Positions 45,614 through 55,845 of a DNA stretch of 64,000 nt are shown here, one piece after another. Origin of the DNA: Stromatinia cepivora. Lineage: Eukaryota; Ascomycota; Leotiomycetes; Helotiales; Sclerotiniaceae. The DNA is taken from assembly GCA_014898415.1 (NCBI GenBank), contig RCTD01000028.1:372001-436000 (forward strand). Reading direction: 5' to 3'. The number at the start of each line of letters is the position of its first letter. Within the stretch, counting starts at the first letter, position 1. The translations under genes were made by a program, and so were the position numbers. The notes under the pieces are model-generated. The model searched no databases and had not been told where the DNA came from. It saw only the letters and a program-made list of their open reading frames with translations.

Positions 45614-47890
45614 GGGGTGGGGTGAAGGGGAAGGGGGATGTGGGAGAGGGATGAGATGGTGGTTTGGGGGTTTGGAAAGCTGGGGGAGATTGGATAGCTG
45701 AAAATGGAGGGAGTTGGGATGAAAGAAATGCTGAAGTGGGTTGCTTATGGATGGTGTTTATGTGATAGATAGATGGGTGGATTGCAGAAAAACAAGTGAC
45801 AATTTAATGTGGGATTCAAGGTGGTTTGAAGTATAGAAATGGATTTAAGAGTTTAAGAATAGGAAAGACGATGGAGGTTTTGCTTTACTTTAGAGATATC
45901 AATATACAATAATTTTTAAGCCTTTCATTGCCAACAATGTCCCCTATTCCAGATAAGAATGCCGGTCTCCTTTCGCCATGCTCAACGAATGTTCAAACCC
46001 TGAGGTTCGCGTTGGTCAGCTGACATCATCGAATGGATATGCTGTTCAAGAATTCGGAGCAAGGGATCACCATTAAATGCCTTCTGGCCTTGTACTCCTA
46101 AACCCATCTTTCCGAGTTGTGCATCAACATTTTTCTAACACCTATCGACAACGGGAATATCCTTCCTGAATGTGATGAAGTTTCACGGTGAGTGGCATCA
46201 ACTAATCTTAGTTGGCACTCAATTCCGATTTTTGGTTCCCAAAACAGGGTCGCAGATGCATATAACATAGATAACCCAATATGGTAACTAACCCCAGGTT
46301 ACACAAATTGCGGAAGAGTATTTGCACAGGAGTTTTCAGATGCTTATGAATTCTATATAATTGTGCCGTCAATGATACATTTTCCAGCAGTTTGAGTATT
46401 ACAAAACCACAATACTAGACTTCTGACTTACAGAACATACATACAGTAGGACATGAGAGGCTTCCCAGCTTCCAACCTGGGTTTCAATTTGACATCATAA
46501 GATTACATTAAACTCAGCGGAACCCATCCCTATGTCCGCGAAACAGAATTTAAGCTCTCAGGATTGAAGAATTTTTTCTCAATCCTAAGAGCTTAATTTA
46601 GTGTCAGTATCTCAATATTCCAATATGCTTATGAGTTTAGGAAAGCGACTTCAGGGAAGTAATAAGATGACGATGATGATTGTTAAGGTTGATGAGACTG
46701 AAACTACAAAATATACTTTCATCAAGTCATATTTATACTTATTCAAGCCAGACTAGCATTGTTGGTTTATCGTGAGCCATAATGTCGACCAGGTACACTG
46801 GGGGCAGGTCGGTGATATCTCTGACCCGCGTGTCACAACAAGGTCTTTCAAAGCCACACGAAAAGCGGATTCAATGTGGTAAGATTTGGTGTTTGAGTTA
46901 TATCGAGGACATTGCGTTGGGGGCCATATTCAGTGAGGTAACAAAAAGACAACAAAAGGGTTATAAAAAAGGTGAAGGTTCGGTAAAGGGCCGCTCGCAG
47001 CGAAGCGGGCTATCCAACAAGTACAAGGTTCGCAAATAACATATTAAAAATACCTTGCAGTGTATAATGGCAACTTTCCAAAACAGACACTCAAAGAATG
47101 CCCAAGTCACGGTTATGAACTATCTTTGAGTGTGATATTGGTATATTGAGGATAGATATATATTCAACATCTAGAAGAACAAGAAAACTGCGGCAACATC
47201 CACAGCGGGCCAGCCACGCAGAAGACCATCAACTCTACAAGTACTAATAAAATACAAAGGAACAGGTAACATCGAAGCCGACAGCTGCTCGACCAGACTC
47301 AAGACCACACAAGCCCGAACCTGCAAGAGCCCGGCCTCGAATAACACGCGCACCCTAGAACAAGCCAACCAAGCTCCATCCAAGAAATAGATTTGAACGT
47401 CATGTAGCCAGTATAAGCGGCGTCATTAAATGTACTGCACACTTGCGGAACCAAAAAGAGCCTATTGAAATGTGCAAAGTCATGCACCTGAATGTAAATG
47501 CCGCGTTAGATTTCCATTATTGCGATTGCGAGGTTTCATCATTGTAGAATTCACCACGTCGTTCAAAACATCATAGCTCATCGATTCGAAGACTCCCTAC
47601 ATTGCTTTGGCCGAAATTCTTTCATATGTTGAGCGACCAGGTCCACATGTCCGTCCAGCTGATATGTAGTCTTGATATCCACATTCATATCTTCAGTATC
47701 TTACACTTCATGCGGGTTGAAATCCACAGACAGCTACCGTAAATCCGTCATTCCATCATTTTGCCAAGTATCATGCACATCATGATTGCCCTCATCATCC
47801 TCAGCTTCCCAAATGGGCATGCATCCAAATTGCTCCACCATCTCATCATTAGCGACCTTTATTAGTATCCCGTCCACTAATATCCTTCCT
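45614..47890. other. Intergenic spacer of 2.3 kb with a hairpin
   Basis: The first 150 bp after the GPI gene is G-rich on the plus strand. An inverted repeat lies at 46550-46596. An 85-codon open stretch at 46782-47039 is basic but featureless, and includes a GC-rich palindromic piece (CCGCTCGCAGCGAAGCGGG) near 46992. Open stretches at 47171-47487 on the minus strand show nothing recognisable. Confidence 0.5.
46550..46596. repeat. Inverted repeat / hairpin, about 20-bp arms
   Basis: Left arm TTAAGCTCTCAGGATTGA, right arm TCAATCCTAAGAGCTTAA, with a T-rich loop of about 11 bp. The arms pair with one mismatch. It could be a hairpin, a small terminator-like structure or the remains of a miniature inverted-repeat element; no flanking duplication was found. 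Confidence 0.75.
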
Positions 47891-48326
47891 TTAATGACTC
47901 AAAGTACTTCTCCTCTTCGACTTCCTCCTCTGTAGCGTCGCTCTCCCTTTCCTCGTCTTAATTCTGCTTAAAAATCCATGCCTCCTCTTCCTAACAAAAT
48001 GACTCGGACTAAATGTATTTCTTGGTCCACAACGTACTTGTGTTGTGCTCAATGCGGGATGTGTTGAGATCTTTGGGAGGAGATCTAGTGGCGCTGCTTC
48101 TGAAGCAATGACCACCGATGAGGTGGGTTTAAATGCGGAGGGAGATAACGTTGGTCGGAGGGGTGTTATTGATGTGAATGTTCTGGAAAGCTGTGAGTAT
48201 GGAGATGTGGCTGTATGATGAATTGGTGAAAATCTACCTTTTCGCCAGAATAGAACTTGACTGTGAAAGTACCCTCGATACAATTGGAGTAGCCCTAAGA
48301 CCATGAGAGCAGCGTAGACACAACAT
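47891..48326 (-). CDS. mrpl34: Mitochondrial ribosomal protein bL34m
   Basis: Two-exon model: 48326-48273 and 48190-47891, giving 117 residues. The C-terminal part is the bL34 domain: RCGPRNTFSPSHFVRKRRHG then FLSRIKTRKGRATLQRRKSK, the basic protein that packs against 23S-type rRNA in the large subunit. The first exon gives MLCLRCSHGLRATPIVSR and the second starts LSRTFTSITPLRPTL, together a basic, Ser/Arg-rich mitochondrial import sequence. An alternative is an unspliced start at 48382, in frame with exon 2, but that N-terminus (MVNNLEFWNGSRYSQ) looks less like a presequence. The gene is head-to-head with the RNA polymerase I subunit-like gene. Confidence 0.85.
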
Positions 48327-48554
48327 TTTGCTTCAATTTGTGAATATCTTGACCCGTTCCAGAATTCGAGGTTGTTAACCACGCAGTATCAAAATCGAAA
48401 ACCACGCTAGCGGACAATTTCCCGCCTCAGTCGCAAAAAAATCTCGAGCTCCATGAAACTTCTCGATTTTACACTTGAAATCGGGTTCTTAAACTTTTCG
48501 AACATTCAATTTACAGCTACGATCAATTGTCTTTATACCTAAAATTTAATCAAG
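48327..48554. promoter_or_regulatory. Short bidirectional promoter, 228 bp
   Basis: The space between the two start codons of bL34m (-) and the A14-like gene (+) is only 228 bp and must contain both promoters. No TATA box is clear on either side. Confidence 0.6.
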
Positions 48555-49139
48555 ATGTCCGCCTTTCCACCCCACAAATCCATCCCTTCAATCCCCGTTA
48601 ATCAAACAATCGCTCTCAAATACCTCCAAGAATATCTCTCCCTCACATCCAGCACACCATATCTTCTCCCCAACGCCAAACTCGAGCCTACGGGTCCCAC
48701 AATTGGCAGTAGTCATTCCAGCGTCACAATCCACAATCTCCAACGAGTTGAAGCCGGTCTACGTGGAGAATGGCTTGCGCCGACATTAGAACTTGAGGAG
48801 GAAAATGCGGTGGAGATTGCGCATGGGATGGATGATGGGACAGTGCAGGGAAGTGGGGAGGGTGACAAAATGGATGTAGATGGGTGGCAGGATAAGGAGG
48901 AGTTCGAGAGAGAGCAGAGTATTGAGGAGGGAGATATAGGCGCAAGGGTTCAAAAGGTGAAAAACAGAGACGTTGATAGCGATCTCGACGATGAACCAAG
49001 TGCAAAGGAAGTTCCGGATTTCACGAAAGGGCCGAAAGAATTGTCCAGAAAAGAGAAAGATGCACGAAAGGCAGAGAAAAAGGCGAGACACAAGGCAGAA
49101 CTGAAAGCCAAGGAAGCGAAGAAACAATCTAAAGCATAA
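48555..49139 (+). CDS. Probable RNA polymerase I subunit A14-like protein
   Basis: Single-exon frame of 194 residues. Two conserved-looking parts: NQTIALKYLQEYLSLTSSTP near the start, and SSVTIHNLQRVEAGLRGEWL at about residues 55-75. This order (short helix with a LxxLxxxL pattern, a variable loop, then an SS-x-x-x-L-x-R-x-x-x-x-LRG helix) is like yeast Rpa14, which pairs with Rpa43 in the RNA polymerase I stalk in the nucleolus. The remainder is an acidic stretch with DKMDVDGWQDKEEFE and a strongly basic Lys/Ala-rich C-terminal helix (RKAEKKARHKAELKAKEAKK). The family is very divergent, so the assignment is moderate. The stop lies only 86 bp from the stop of the convergent ste24 gene. Confidence 0.6.
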   Translation: MSAFPPHKSIPSIPVNQTIALKYLQEYLSLTSSTPYLLPNAKLEPTGPTIGSSHSSVTIHNLQRVEAGLRGEWLAPTLELEEENAVEIAHGMDDGTVQGSGEGDKMDVDGWQDKEEFEREQSIEEGDIGARVQKVKNRDVDSDLDDEPSAKEVPDFTKGPKELSRKEKDARKAEKKARHKAELKAKEAKKQSKA

Positions 49140-49225
49140 TGAGCATGGCGAACTACAAGTCACAAATTTTTGATGCGTTTTAGCGAGGTTAACAGGATTC
49201 TTCTAATTCGGTCTATACTGTACAT

Positions 49226-50782
49226 CTACAGTTCTCTACCACTAGCTTTTGCGACCTTCTCATCGTTTGAAACCTTCTCATCCTTGGCAGCAGCTGGTGC
49301 AACTGGACCACTCGACTTCCATCCTAGAGCACCCAATCTCTCCGATAAAATTGGATGCGAGAAATGGTAGCTTGCATACATCCAGTCCGCATCCATAGTA
49401 CTCAAATTCTGGATCTGCAATTTGATCAATGAACGAGCCAGCTCAGCCTGGTATCCAAGTCCTTGCGCGAAGTTATCTGCTTCGAACTCGTACTTTCTGC
49501 TCAAGATGTTCATCAAGAGCTTGATGACTGTGTCCATAGGGGCAAGCGCATCAGAGAATAAGATGAAACCGATAATAATTGGAAATTCGTTGTGGAAACC
49601 AAACGATTGGTATAAGGAATGGTTGTTGATGAAGACGGAGAATAGGGAGAAGATGTAGAAGAAATGGGCCTGCCAAAAGTTAATAATAAGTCGTAATAAC
49701 CATGTCAAATCTGCCTACCTGTGAGATTCCAAAGAGCTTTGTAGTATGTCCGCGACTCCAGTGACCAAGTTCATGTGCAAGAACAGCTACAATCTCTTGT
49801 GTATCGCTCTTCTCGATCAAAGTATCATAGATGACAATATGCTTCTTCCATGGCAAACCAAAGAAATAGGCATTACTGTGAGCGCTGCGCTTACTGCCAT
49901 CGATAACATGCAATTCGTGAAGAGGAAAGTTCAAACGTCTAGCCAAAGCCTCCACACCATCCTTCAATTCTCCAGGTTCGAGAGGTGAAAGTTTGTTAAA
50001 CAAAGGCAAGATAGTAATTGGGTAAATGGTAATCATGAAAACCTGGAGCCCTGCGCCAAACAACCATAGGTAGTAGAAGAATTGATGTCCAGTTTTTTGG
50101 ATGATAGTGAGGAAGCCAGCGAGGATCGGCGGAGTCAAAGTGAATGCCAACATTTGTCCCTTCAACATATCCATAACAAAGATCTTAGGCGTCTGCTTAT
50201 TGAAACCAAACTTCTCCTCCAATACAAACGTCTGGTAAATTGAAGTTGGTAGCGAAAGAATTTGTTGAATTACAATAAAAGTAAGGATGAAGACGATCGA
50301 GTGAGAAATTTCGCCGGTAAATCGAGCGGGTGCAAGTCGTAAAAGCCATGAGCCAGTGAAGTCCCAAAGTTTGGGAAGAACGTCGAAATAAATGAATGCC
50401 GTGTTTTGAATTTGTCCATAGAGTCCTGCAACGAAACCGAATTGTGCTTTTGCGCGTCCATAGGCCTTTTTGAGGTCAGTGAGTGGTAGTGGGGAGATGG
50501 TAAGGCTGACAATGACATACCTGGCTTTTGTCAAAAACTTCTTGAGAGACTTCATTTGATAGAACCTTGGGGGGACGAGTTTGCTTTAAGATTTGATACT
50601 GGCGGAGAGAGAGAAAACCTTCGAAAAGGTATTGTGCGAGAGAGAATCCAACGATGAGCTTCTTCCATGGGAAGAGTGGCCTATCAAGGAAACGCGCAAG
50701 GCGCTGAATTGACATAGTTAGTATTTGTTAAGATAGCTCAATGGAAATATGACTGGAAGAATTATACCTGAAGGAAATCCAT
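49226..50782 (-). CDS. ste24: CAAX prenyl protease 1, Ste24
   Basis: Four exons (50782-50768, 50703-50521, 50465-49719, 49669-49226) give 462 residues, the usual size. Ste24 is a zinc metalloprotease of the endoplasmic reticulum and inner nuclear membrane that removes the AAX tripeptide from farnesylated proteins and processes a-factor-type pheromone. Evidence: VLAHELGHWSRGHT with the HExxH zinc site at about residue 297, the third ligand region RKYEFEADNFAQGLGY, PLFNKLSPLEPGELKDGVEAL, DGSKRSAHSNAYFFG, and about seven membrane segments. The C-terminal SHPILSERLGALGW is also family-typical. The first exon has only five codons (MDFLQ); its donor GTATAA and the next acceptor TTCAG fit. The protein ends in a Lys/Ala-rich tail rather than an obvious ER retrieval signal. 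Confidence 0.96.
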
Positions 50783-51893
50783 TTTGAACACAATATTGAG
50801 CTGGATCGTATGTTGATACCTCTCAATGAAATAAAAGAGTGGTCTCGTTGTTCAGTTGGAATTGAAGGATTGAATGATGAGAAAAGAAGAAAATGTTACC
50901 TGCAGTGCACCAGTGGTACCCTAAGGCTCCCATCTCACGCCGCCTAATCTGCTGTTCGCTTTTACGACGTTTCATCAGAAACATTTATTCTCAACATGAC
51001 AATAAAATCTTTACAATTCAATCAATCAATTCTCTTGAACTCAGAAGCCTGATATGATTGATAAAAAGTTATGTGATGCTTTGAAATACGTCCCAAAAAT
51101 TCCACAGTTGTACAAGTCTCGTTAGTCCCTTCATTGATTTGATTCGCAAATCTGCTCTATCAGTAATGATCTATTCATTCAATCAAACATTCGCATGGAG
51201 AGTTCTAATGAACTTCCCTTACTTTCTACTTCATTTACCAAAATAATTCTCAAGTCATGAGTGCACCCTTATTAAATTGTCGCCTGTCGATTTTCCGATG
51301 GGAGAAATTCTCGAGCCTGCAACATTGCCTACCTATCTGCAAGTACCCATCATGCCATCCAAAGAACAAGAGAGCGGGCGATATATTCTCTTCCATGATC
51401 ATGAGCCATGTTCTGTGTCGGAAGATAACGACCGCTAAGCACCGATGTCAAGGACATTTCTGAACTCGTGCTTCAAGTCGGCAGTAAAAAGGGAAGAAGA
51501 ATCCGATGGATGGTAGCCACTCAAGTTTGTATTAGTGAGCCACGGAGTGTCCATTGGTCAACATTCACGGAGATGCAGAGATTGATGCAACTGTGCTACA
51601 CTATATGCATATTGCCATAAGCATATGTGGCGTAATCAATGTTACAATGTCATAGTATAGTAGTTGAGGTAGCTGAGATCGGGATTTGAAGCCTTTGATG
51701 ATTCCGTGGGAAGGAAGGAGGGGTGAGGAGTATATATTGGGGCAGGAGGCCACATAGGTGTGTGTATTTTGGAAACCAGAATCATTATCTACAAGAGCAT
51801 TAAAACCACTTTACAAGCACTTCTCCGAAGCTAAAGATATTTCCTTCACCCTATCACTACATAGCTAATTAATCAACCAAAGCGTATATCACC
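50783..51893. promoter_or_regulatory. Divergent spacer between ste24 and the nitroreductase gene
   Basis: 1.1 kb between divergent starts. A TATATATT at 51731-51738 lies about 160 bp upstream of the nitroreductase ATG, followed by a CT/CA-rich stretch up to the ATG, which fits a regulated TATA-type promoter. On the ste24 side no TATA box was seen. A short open stretch at 51257-51463 has no features. Confidence 0.5.
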
Positions 51894-52592
51894 ATGCCTC
51901 ACGCAATCGGAACAGAAACTAGTCAAAAGTCATCTTATCCTGAGATGACCTTGAAAGAATCCCTCATGGCACGACACTCAAGCCGTGCCTTCCTTCCAAC
52001 TCCAGTCCCAAAATCCATCATAAAATCCACTCTCGACCTCGCTCGCTTCGCCCCCTCAAATTCAAATATCCAACCTCAACGCATTTTCCTTTCAACAGGC
52101 GAGCCTCTCGAAAACCTCAAATCTAAACTATTTGCCGTAGCATCAGAATCCACTCCCAATATTCCTCCCCTCCCTGAGGCATACACACACTACCGCTCTG
52201 AGGTTGGTCGCCAACTCTATGGCCAAGGGATGGGTATTCCGCGATCCGATTCAAAAGCTCGTAATGCAGCCGTTCTTCGCAACTATCAGTTTTTCGATGC
52301 ACCAGTTGGAGCAATAGTGTGTATCGATAAAAGTCTGACGAATGCAGATCGAGTGAGCGTGGGTATGTGGTTACAGAGTTGGTTACTGGCTCTCACGGAG
52401 AGAGGAGTGGGTTCATGTGTGCAAGTTTGTCAGACGGGCTATCCGGAATTATTGAGGAAGGAATGTGGGATTAGTGATAATCTAGAGATTTTGGTGGCGG
52501 TGTCGATCGGGTGTGAAGATCCGGAGTTCAAGGCTAATGGGTTGAGGATTGGGAGAGAGGATGCGGAGAAATTTGTTACTTTTATGGAATAG
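51894..52592 (+). CDS. Nitroreductase-family oxidoreductase
   Basis: Intronless frame of 232 residues. FMN-dependent nitroreductases use NAD(P)H to reduce nitro-aromatics, quinones or related compounds, mostly in the cytosol. Visible features: LKESLMARHSSRAFLPTPVP at the start, with the R-H-S-x-R FMN phosphate-binding motif; LDLARFAPSNSNIQPQRIFL, the conserved APS-x-N-x-QP loop; a central part with VGMWLQSWLLALTERGVGSC for the dimer helix; and ILVAVSIGCEDP, with NGLRIGREDAEKFVTFM at the end. Length and order match the bacterial-type branch of the family, and the lack of introns in a gene-dense intron-rich window would also fit an old transfer from bacteria, though this is only a suggestion. 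It has no targeting signal. Confidence 0.88.
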   Translation: MPHAIGTETSQKSSYPEMTLKESLMARHSSRAFLPTPVPKSIIKSTLDLARFAPSNSNIQPQRIFLSTGEPLENLKSKLFAVASESTPNIPPLPEAYTHYRSEVGRQLYGQGMGIPRSDSKARNAAVLRNYQFFDAPVGAIVCIDKSLTNADRVSVGMWLQSWLLALTERGVGSCVQVCQTGYPELLRKECGISDNLEILVAVSIGCEDPEFKANGLRIGREDAEKFVTFME

Positions 52593-53227
52593 AGCAGCAA
52601 GGGAAATATGGTTGGGTTTATGTCTAGGATTCAAGGAGTTATTGAACTTGGATTTGAGCATTATTTGGAAGGAGTTCATATTCTGCATCTACGTAGACAT
52701 CAGATTAGAATACACCAATAACCATCATTTACAACTCCACTAAGCCTTATACTAATATCACCTTGAACAGTTTGAGTACTGAAGCAATGCTCATCCGTCC
52801 TATCATGAGTTGACTGGGGGAATCTTCCTTACCTTGAACAAAAAGCCCGACACTTAGAAACACCTGTTGTTTGACATACCTATTATCTTAATGAGCGATC
52901 CAGCAACTCCATAAAACCTCGCTTATTTCCCTCCTTCCCCTCTCTCTCTCTCTCATTTACTCCTAGCTCCTCCCCAATACATCCAAGTCCACCATTCACT
53001 TTTATATTCACTTCGACCATAACACATGTTTCTCGATAAATCCTTCCTTTTTCTTTAAACTCTGGCGACTTGTGGCTTGCGACCACTGACGAATTATCCC
53101 GACAAATCTTGGTCTTCAAATACAATATTCAATTATTCTCATCCGAAATATCTTAGTTTAAAATTGCGAATGGGAGGGGACATTTAAGTACAATCAGCTA
53201 CAATAACCTTATCAACATCCACACAAA
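52593..53227. other. Spacer, no gene seen
   Basis: About 635 bp between two plus-strand genes; a CT-rich run (CTCTCTCTCTC) lies near 52945. It should hold the 3' end of the nitroreductase transcript and the promoter of the next gene. Confidence 0.6.
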
Positions 53228-54602
53228 ATGGCTTCAAGCAACAATAACTTTATGGAAAACGTACGTAGACAAAATCTCATATGACTCAATCTCACATCTA
53301 CTAATACCAAATCCATAGCACCCCGAATTCTCCTCCAATCCGCCCTACCATAAAGCCCCAATGCCCCTCTCACCCTTCAACGCCATCCCCACGCAAATAA
53401 CCCCCACCGCCCTCCTCGCCACCCCATTCATCTCCATCCTAATCGGCGTCTCCTCTCTTTACCCCACCAAACCCATCTACGCCATCTATTCCCCCGGCAC
53501 CGCTTCCCTGCAATACATACACGGAGATGGTACTTTAATCGACGCCCTCTCCATCTGTCCGCTTCTCACCTTCAACAACGGCGATACCATCTGTTCCCGT
53601 CAGCGTCTTAATATGATCGAATGCATGAATCGCTCCGCACGCTACTATCAAATGGTGCACTCACCCTCCTGGAACGAAGACGGAGTCCACGAAAAAGCAT
53701 TCCGGGGTCCGTTTACCAACGAGGAAGCTGTAAAAGAAGCATTGACATATATATCTGATCTGCGTTTCGGACCGGATAATATAGCAGCGCTTAGAACACT
53801 ACCTCTTGATCGTCATCTCATTTCCAACCTTCCAGATCCAAGCGCCCCCTGCATTTCCCTAACCGCGCCTCCGATATGGGATTTCAGCGTTCATCATGCT
53901 GATTTCACAGATCCGCATCTAGATCCTACACATGAAAGTAAATTGTTAGGATTTTTTCAGACATTTATCCAACGCTATCGAAACCACGTTTCCTATCCCA
54001 TTTTCAAGAAAGCGGCATATGTACTCTCGGGTATGGAACAAGTGGGAGCCATTTACTGGCAAAGCGGACGCGAAGGGGTAAAAACACATGGAGGATGGAC
54101 TGTGGATGATTTTCTGGCTAGGTTTGCAAAGTATGAACAGTTTACTGAGGAGTGGAGGTTTTTGTATACGCCGAATCCGATTGCATGGTTAGAAGCGGAG
54201 TTGGCGGATGAGATGAGGGGGGAGAGGATGGGTGGGGGGAGAAGAAGGGTTCCGTGGATGGGACTGGTGGATGGGGTTGAGATGGTGGAGGTGGTGGACT
54301 GGGAGGCGTTGGGTGAATTTTATTGGGATGATGGGGAGGAGGGGAGAGGATATCCAAGATTGTTTGCTTGTGGAAAGGATGAAGATGGATTCGTTAATCA
54401 TCCTGAGGTTCTGATAAAGAATGAGGAGTTCGAAGAAACCGAGACGAGAAATGATAATTCGCATCAGCCGAAGTATGTGGGTGGATTGCGAAAGAAGGGG
54501 CATGGAAAGAATGTGAAGAGAAGTCGAGAGGAACGCGGTGAGAGCTCGGCGATTAAGAGGGTAAAGCCGGCTGCGTTGAATATCATTTCAAGCTCTCGGT
54601 GA
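53228..54602 (+). CDS. Hypothetical protein, probably nuclear
   Basis: Two exons, 53228-53260 (MASSNNNFMEN) and 53319-54602, give 438 residues. I do not recognise a family. The protein is globular in composition through about residue 330, with several Trp/Tyr-rich helical parts (ARYYQMVHSPSWNEDGVHEK, VLSGMEQVGAIYWQSGREG, FTEEWRFLYTPNPIAWLEAE). A less structured tail follows, ending KKGHGKNVKRSREERGESSA and IKRVKPAALN, a likely bipartite nuclear localisation signal. No signal peptide, membrane segment or zinc motif is seen. Codon usage changes along the gene: the first half is C-rich at third positions and the last third G-rich. The small first exon is supported by a GTACGT donor and by frame continuity. 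Probably a lineage-specific gene. Confidence 0.7.
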
Positions 54603-55845
54603 TGCTGAAGATTTGTGCATAGTTTAAGCGTTTCTTTTTAGCGATTCAATTTTTTAATGACTTGGGAAGCAGGCGTTATCTCAATGTTTTCTGCCCCGTT
54701 TAATCTGAGATCAAGATATTATGATGATCCGATGATAGTAGCAACGGTAATAACAACTAACCACCAGACCCAAAATCTCCAGAAAGCTGCCTCAACCCAA
54801 GCCATTTACCGAGGGCCAAAAGTGACCCATTCTACCACTGAAATCCAAACCCATAAACCATGTACTATCACCAAATAAAGTGCAAGTAGACACGACTGTA
54901 TCCAGTAGTCATTGTAAGATCACCATATTATAAACCAACAACATATCTCTTCCCAGCAACTCCAGCAACTCTAGCGAACAATCATCTATCTCCAGCTGCG
55001 GCACCGGATATATCAAGGAATAGGTAAGAGGGAACCGTGTCCAATTATCAACATCCTAAGAAGTCCAAAACATTGAAGAACCGCTCTCCTCGTAAAACGA
55101 AGTAGCGCATGAAAAAGCTCGCAGTACTTCGTTTAACCATTCCAACAGTTCATCGTGAGATTACAATACCTCGAGCCTCCAATACCGATGAGAAAAGAAA
55201 CAAACAAATAGAATGGACACACACACAGGTGTAGTATACATCAGTCCATGTTGAGCCTAGCACATCAGTCGAAGCACAGTAATGGTAGTAATGGTACGAG
55301 GCAGACTTCTGCATTATTCATAAACAGCCTCAAATATCTGACAATTCACAGCATCTCACTTCTGCACTTCAGACCACATACTCATTTCGAGACAATATCC
55401 ATCGGAAGCATTTTTTCTCAAAAATCCTTGTCGTATGAATGCTCAAGGCACAATGACCCATCATCAAGCATCTCCATAACGATTCTCCATCCACTATTTC
55501 CACCGCTGTTCATACATCGCGATCTCATCTAATACACGTAGTATACACCGTTGGAATGGTGCTTGGAGAGTCCATTAATTCGTTGCACTCCCTAGCCCGT
55601 ACATCTCATGTCAAGTTTTGAAAAAAAAAACAAAGTAGAATTTCTAGCGCTGGTATCACTATCCTAAGACAGAGACAAAATTCCCATTCTCTTTGCGTAT
55701 GGCAAAGAATTAATGCTATGATAACCCCGAGCCATGAGATCACCTTCAATGCCCAGTCGTACTAATAAACAACACATTTACATGTGTATCCACCACCACC
55801 GAAACGCCTTTCCGATGAGTTGAGTGAATCATTCCCTACCATACC
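54603..55845. other. Convergent spacer, no gene seen
   Basis: About 1.2 kb between the stops of two convergent genes. Open stretches (54657-54878, 55248-55532) have no features. A poly-A run lies at 55620-55632 on the plus strand. Confidence 0.55.

Noticed and set aside
46782..47039. Basic 85-codon open frame
   Set aside because: No recognisable motif, no signal peptide, no splice partner; includes a palindromic GC-rich piece that looks non-coding.
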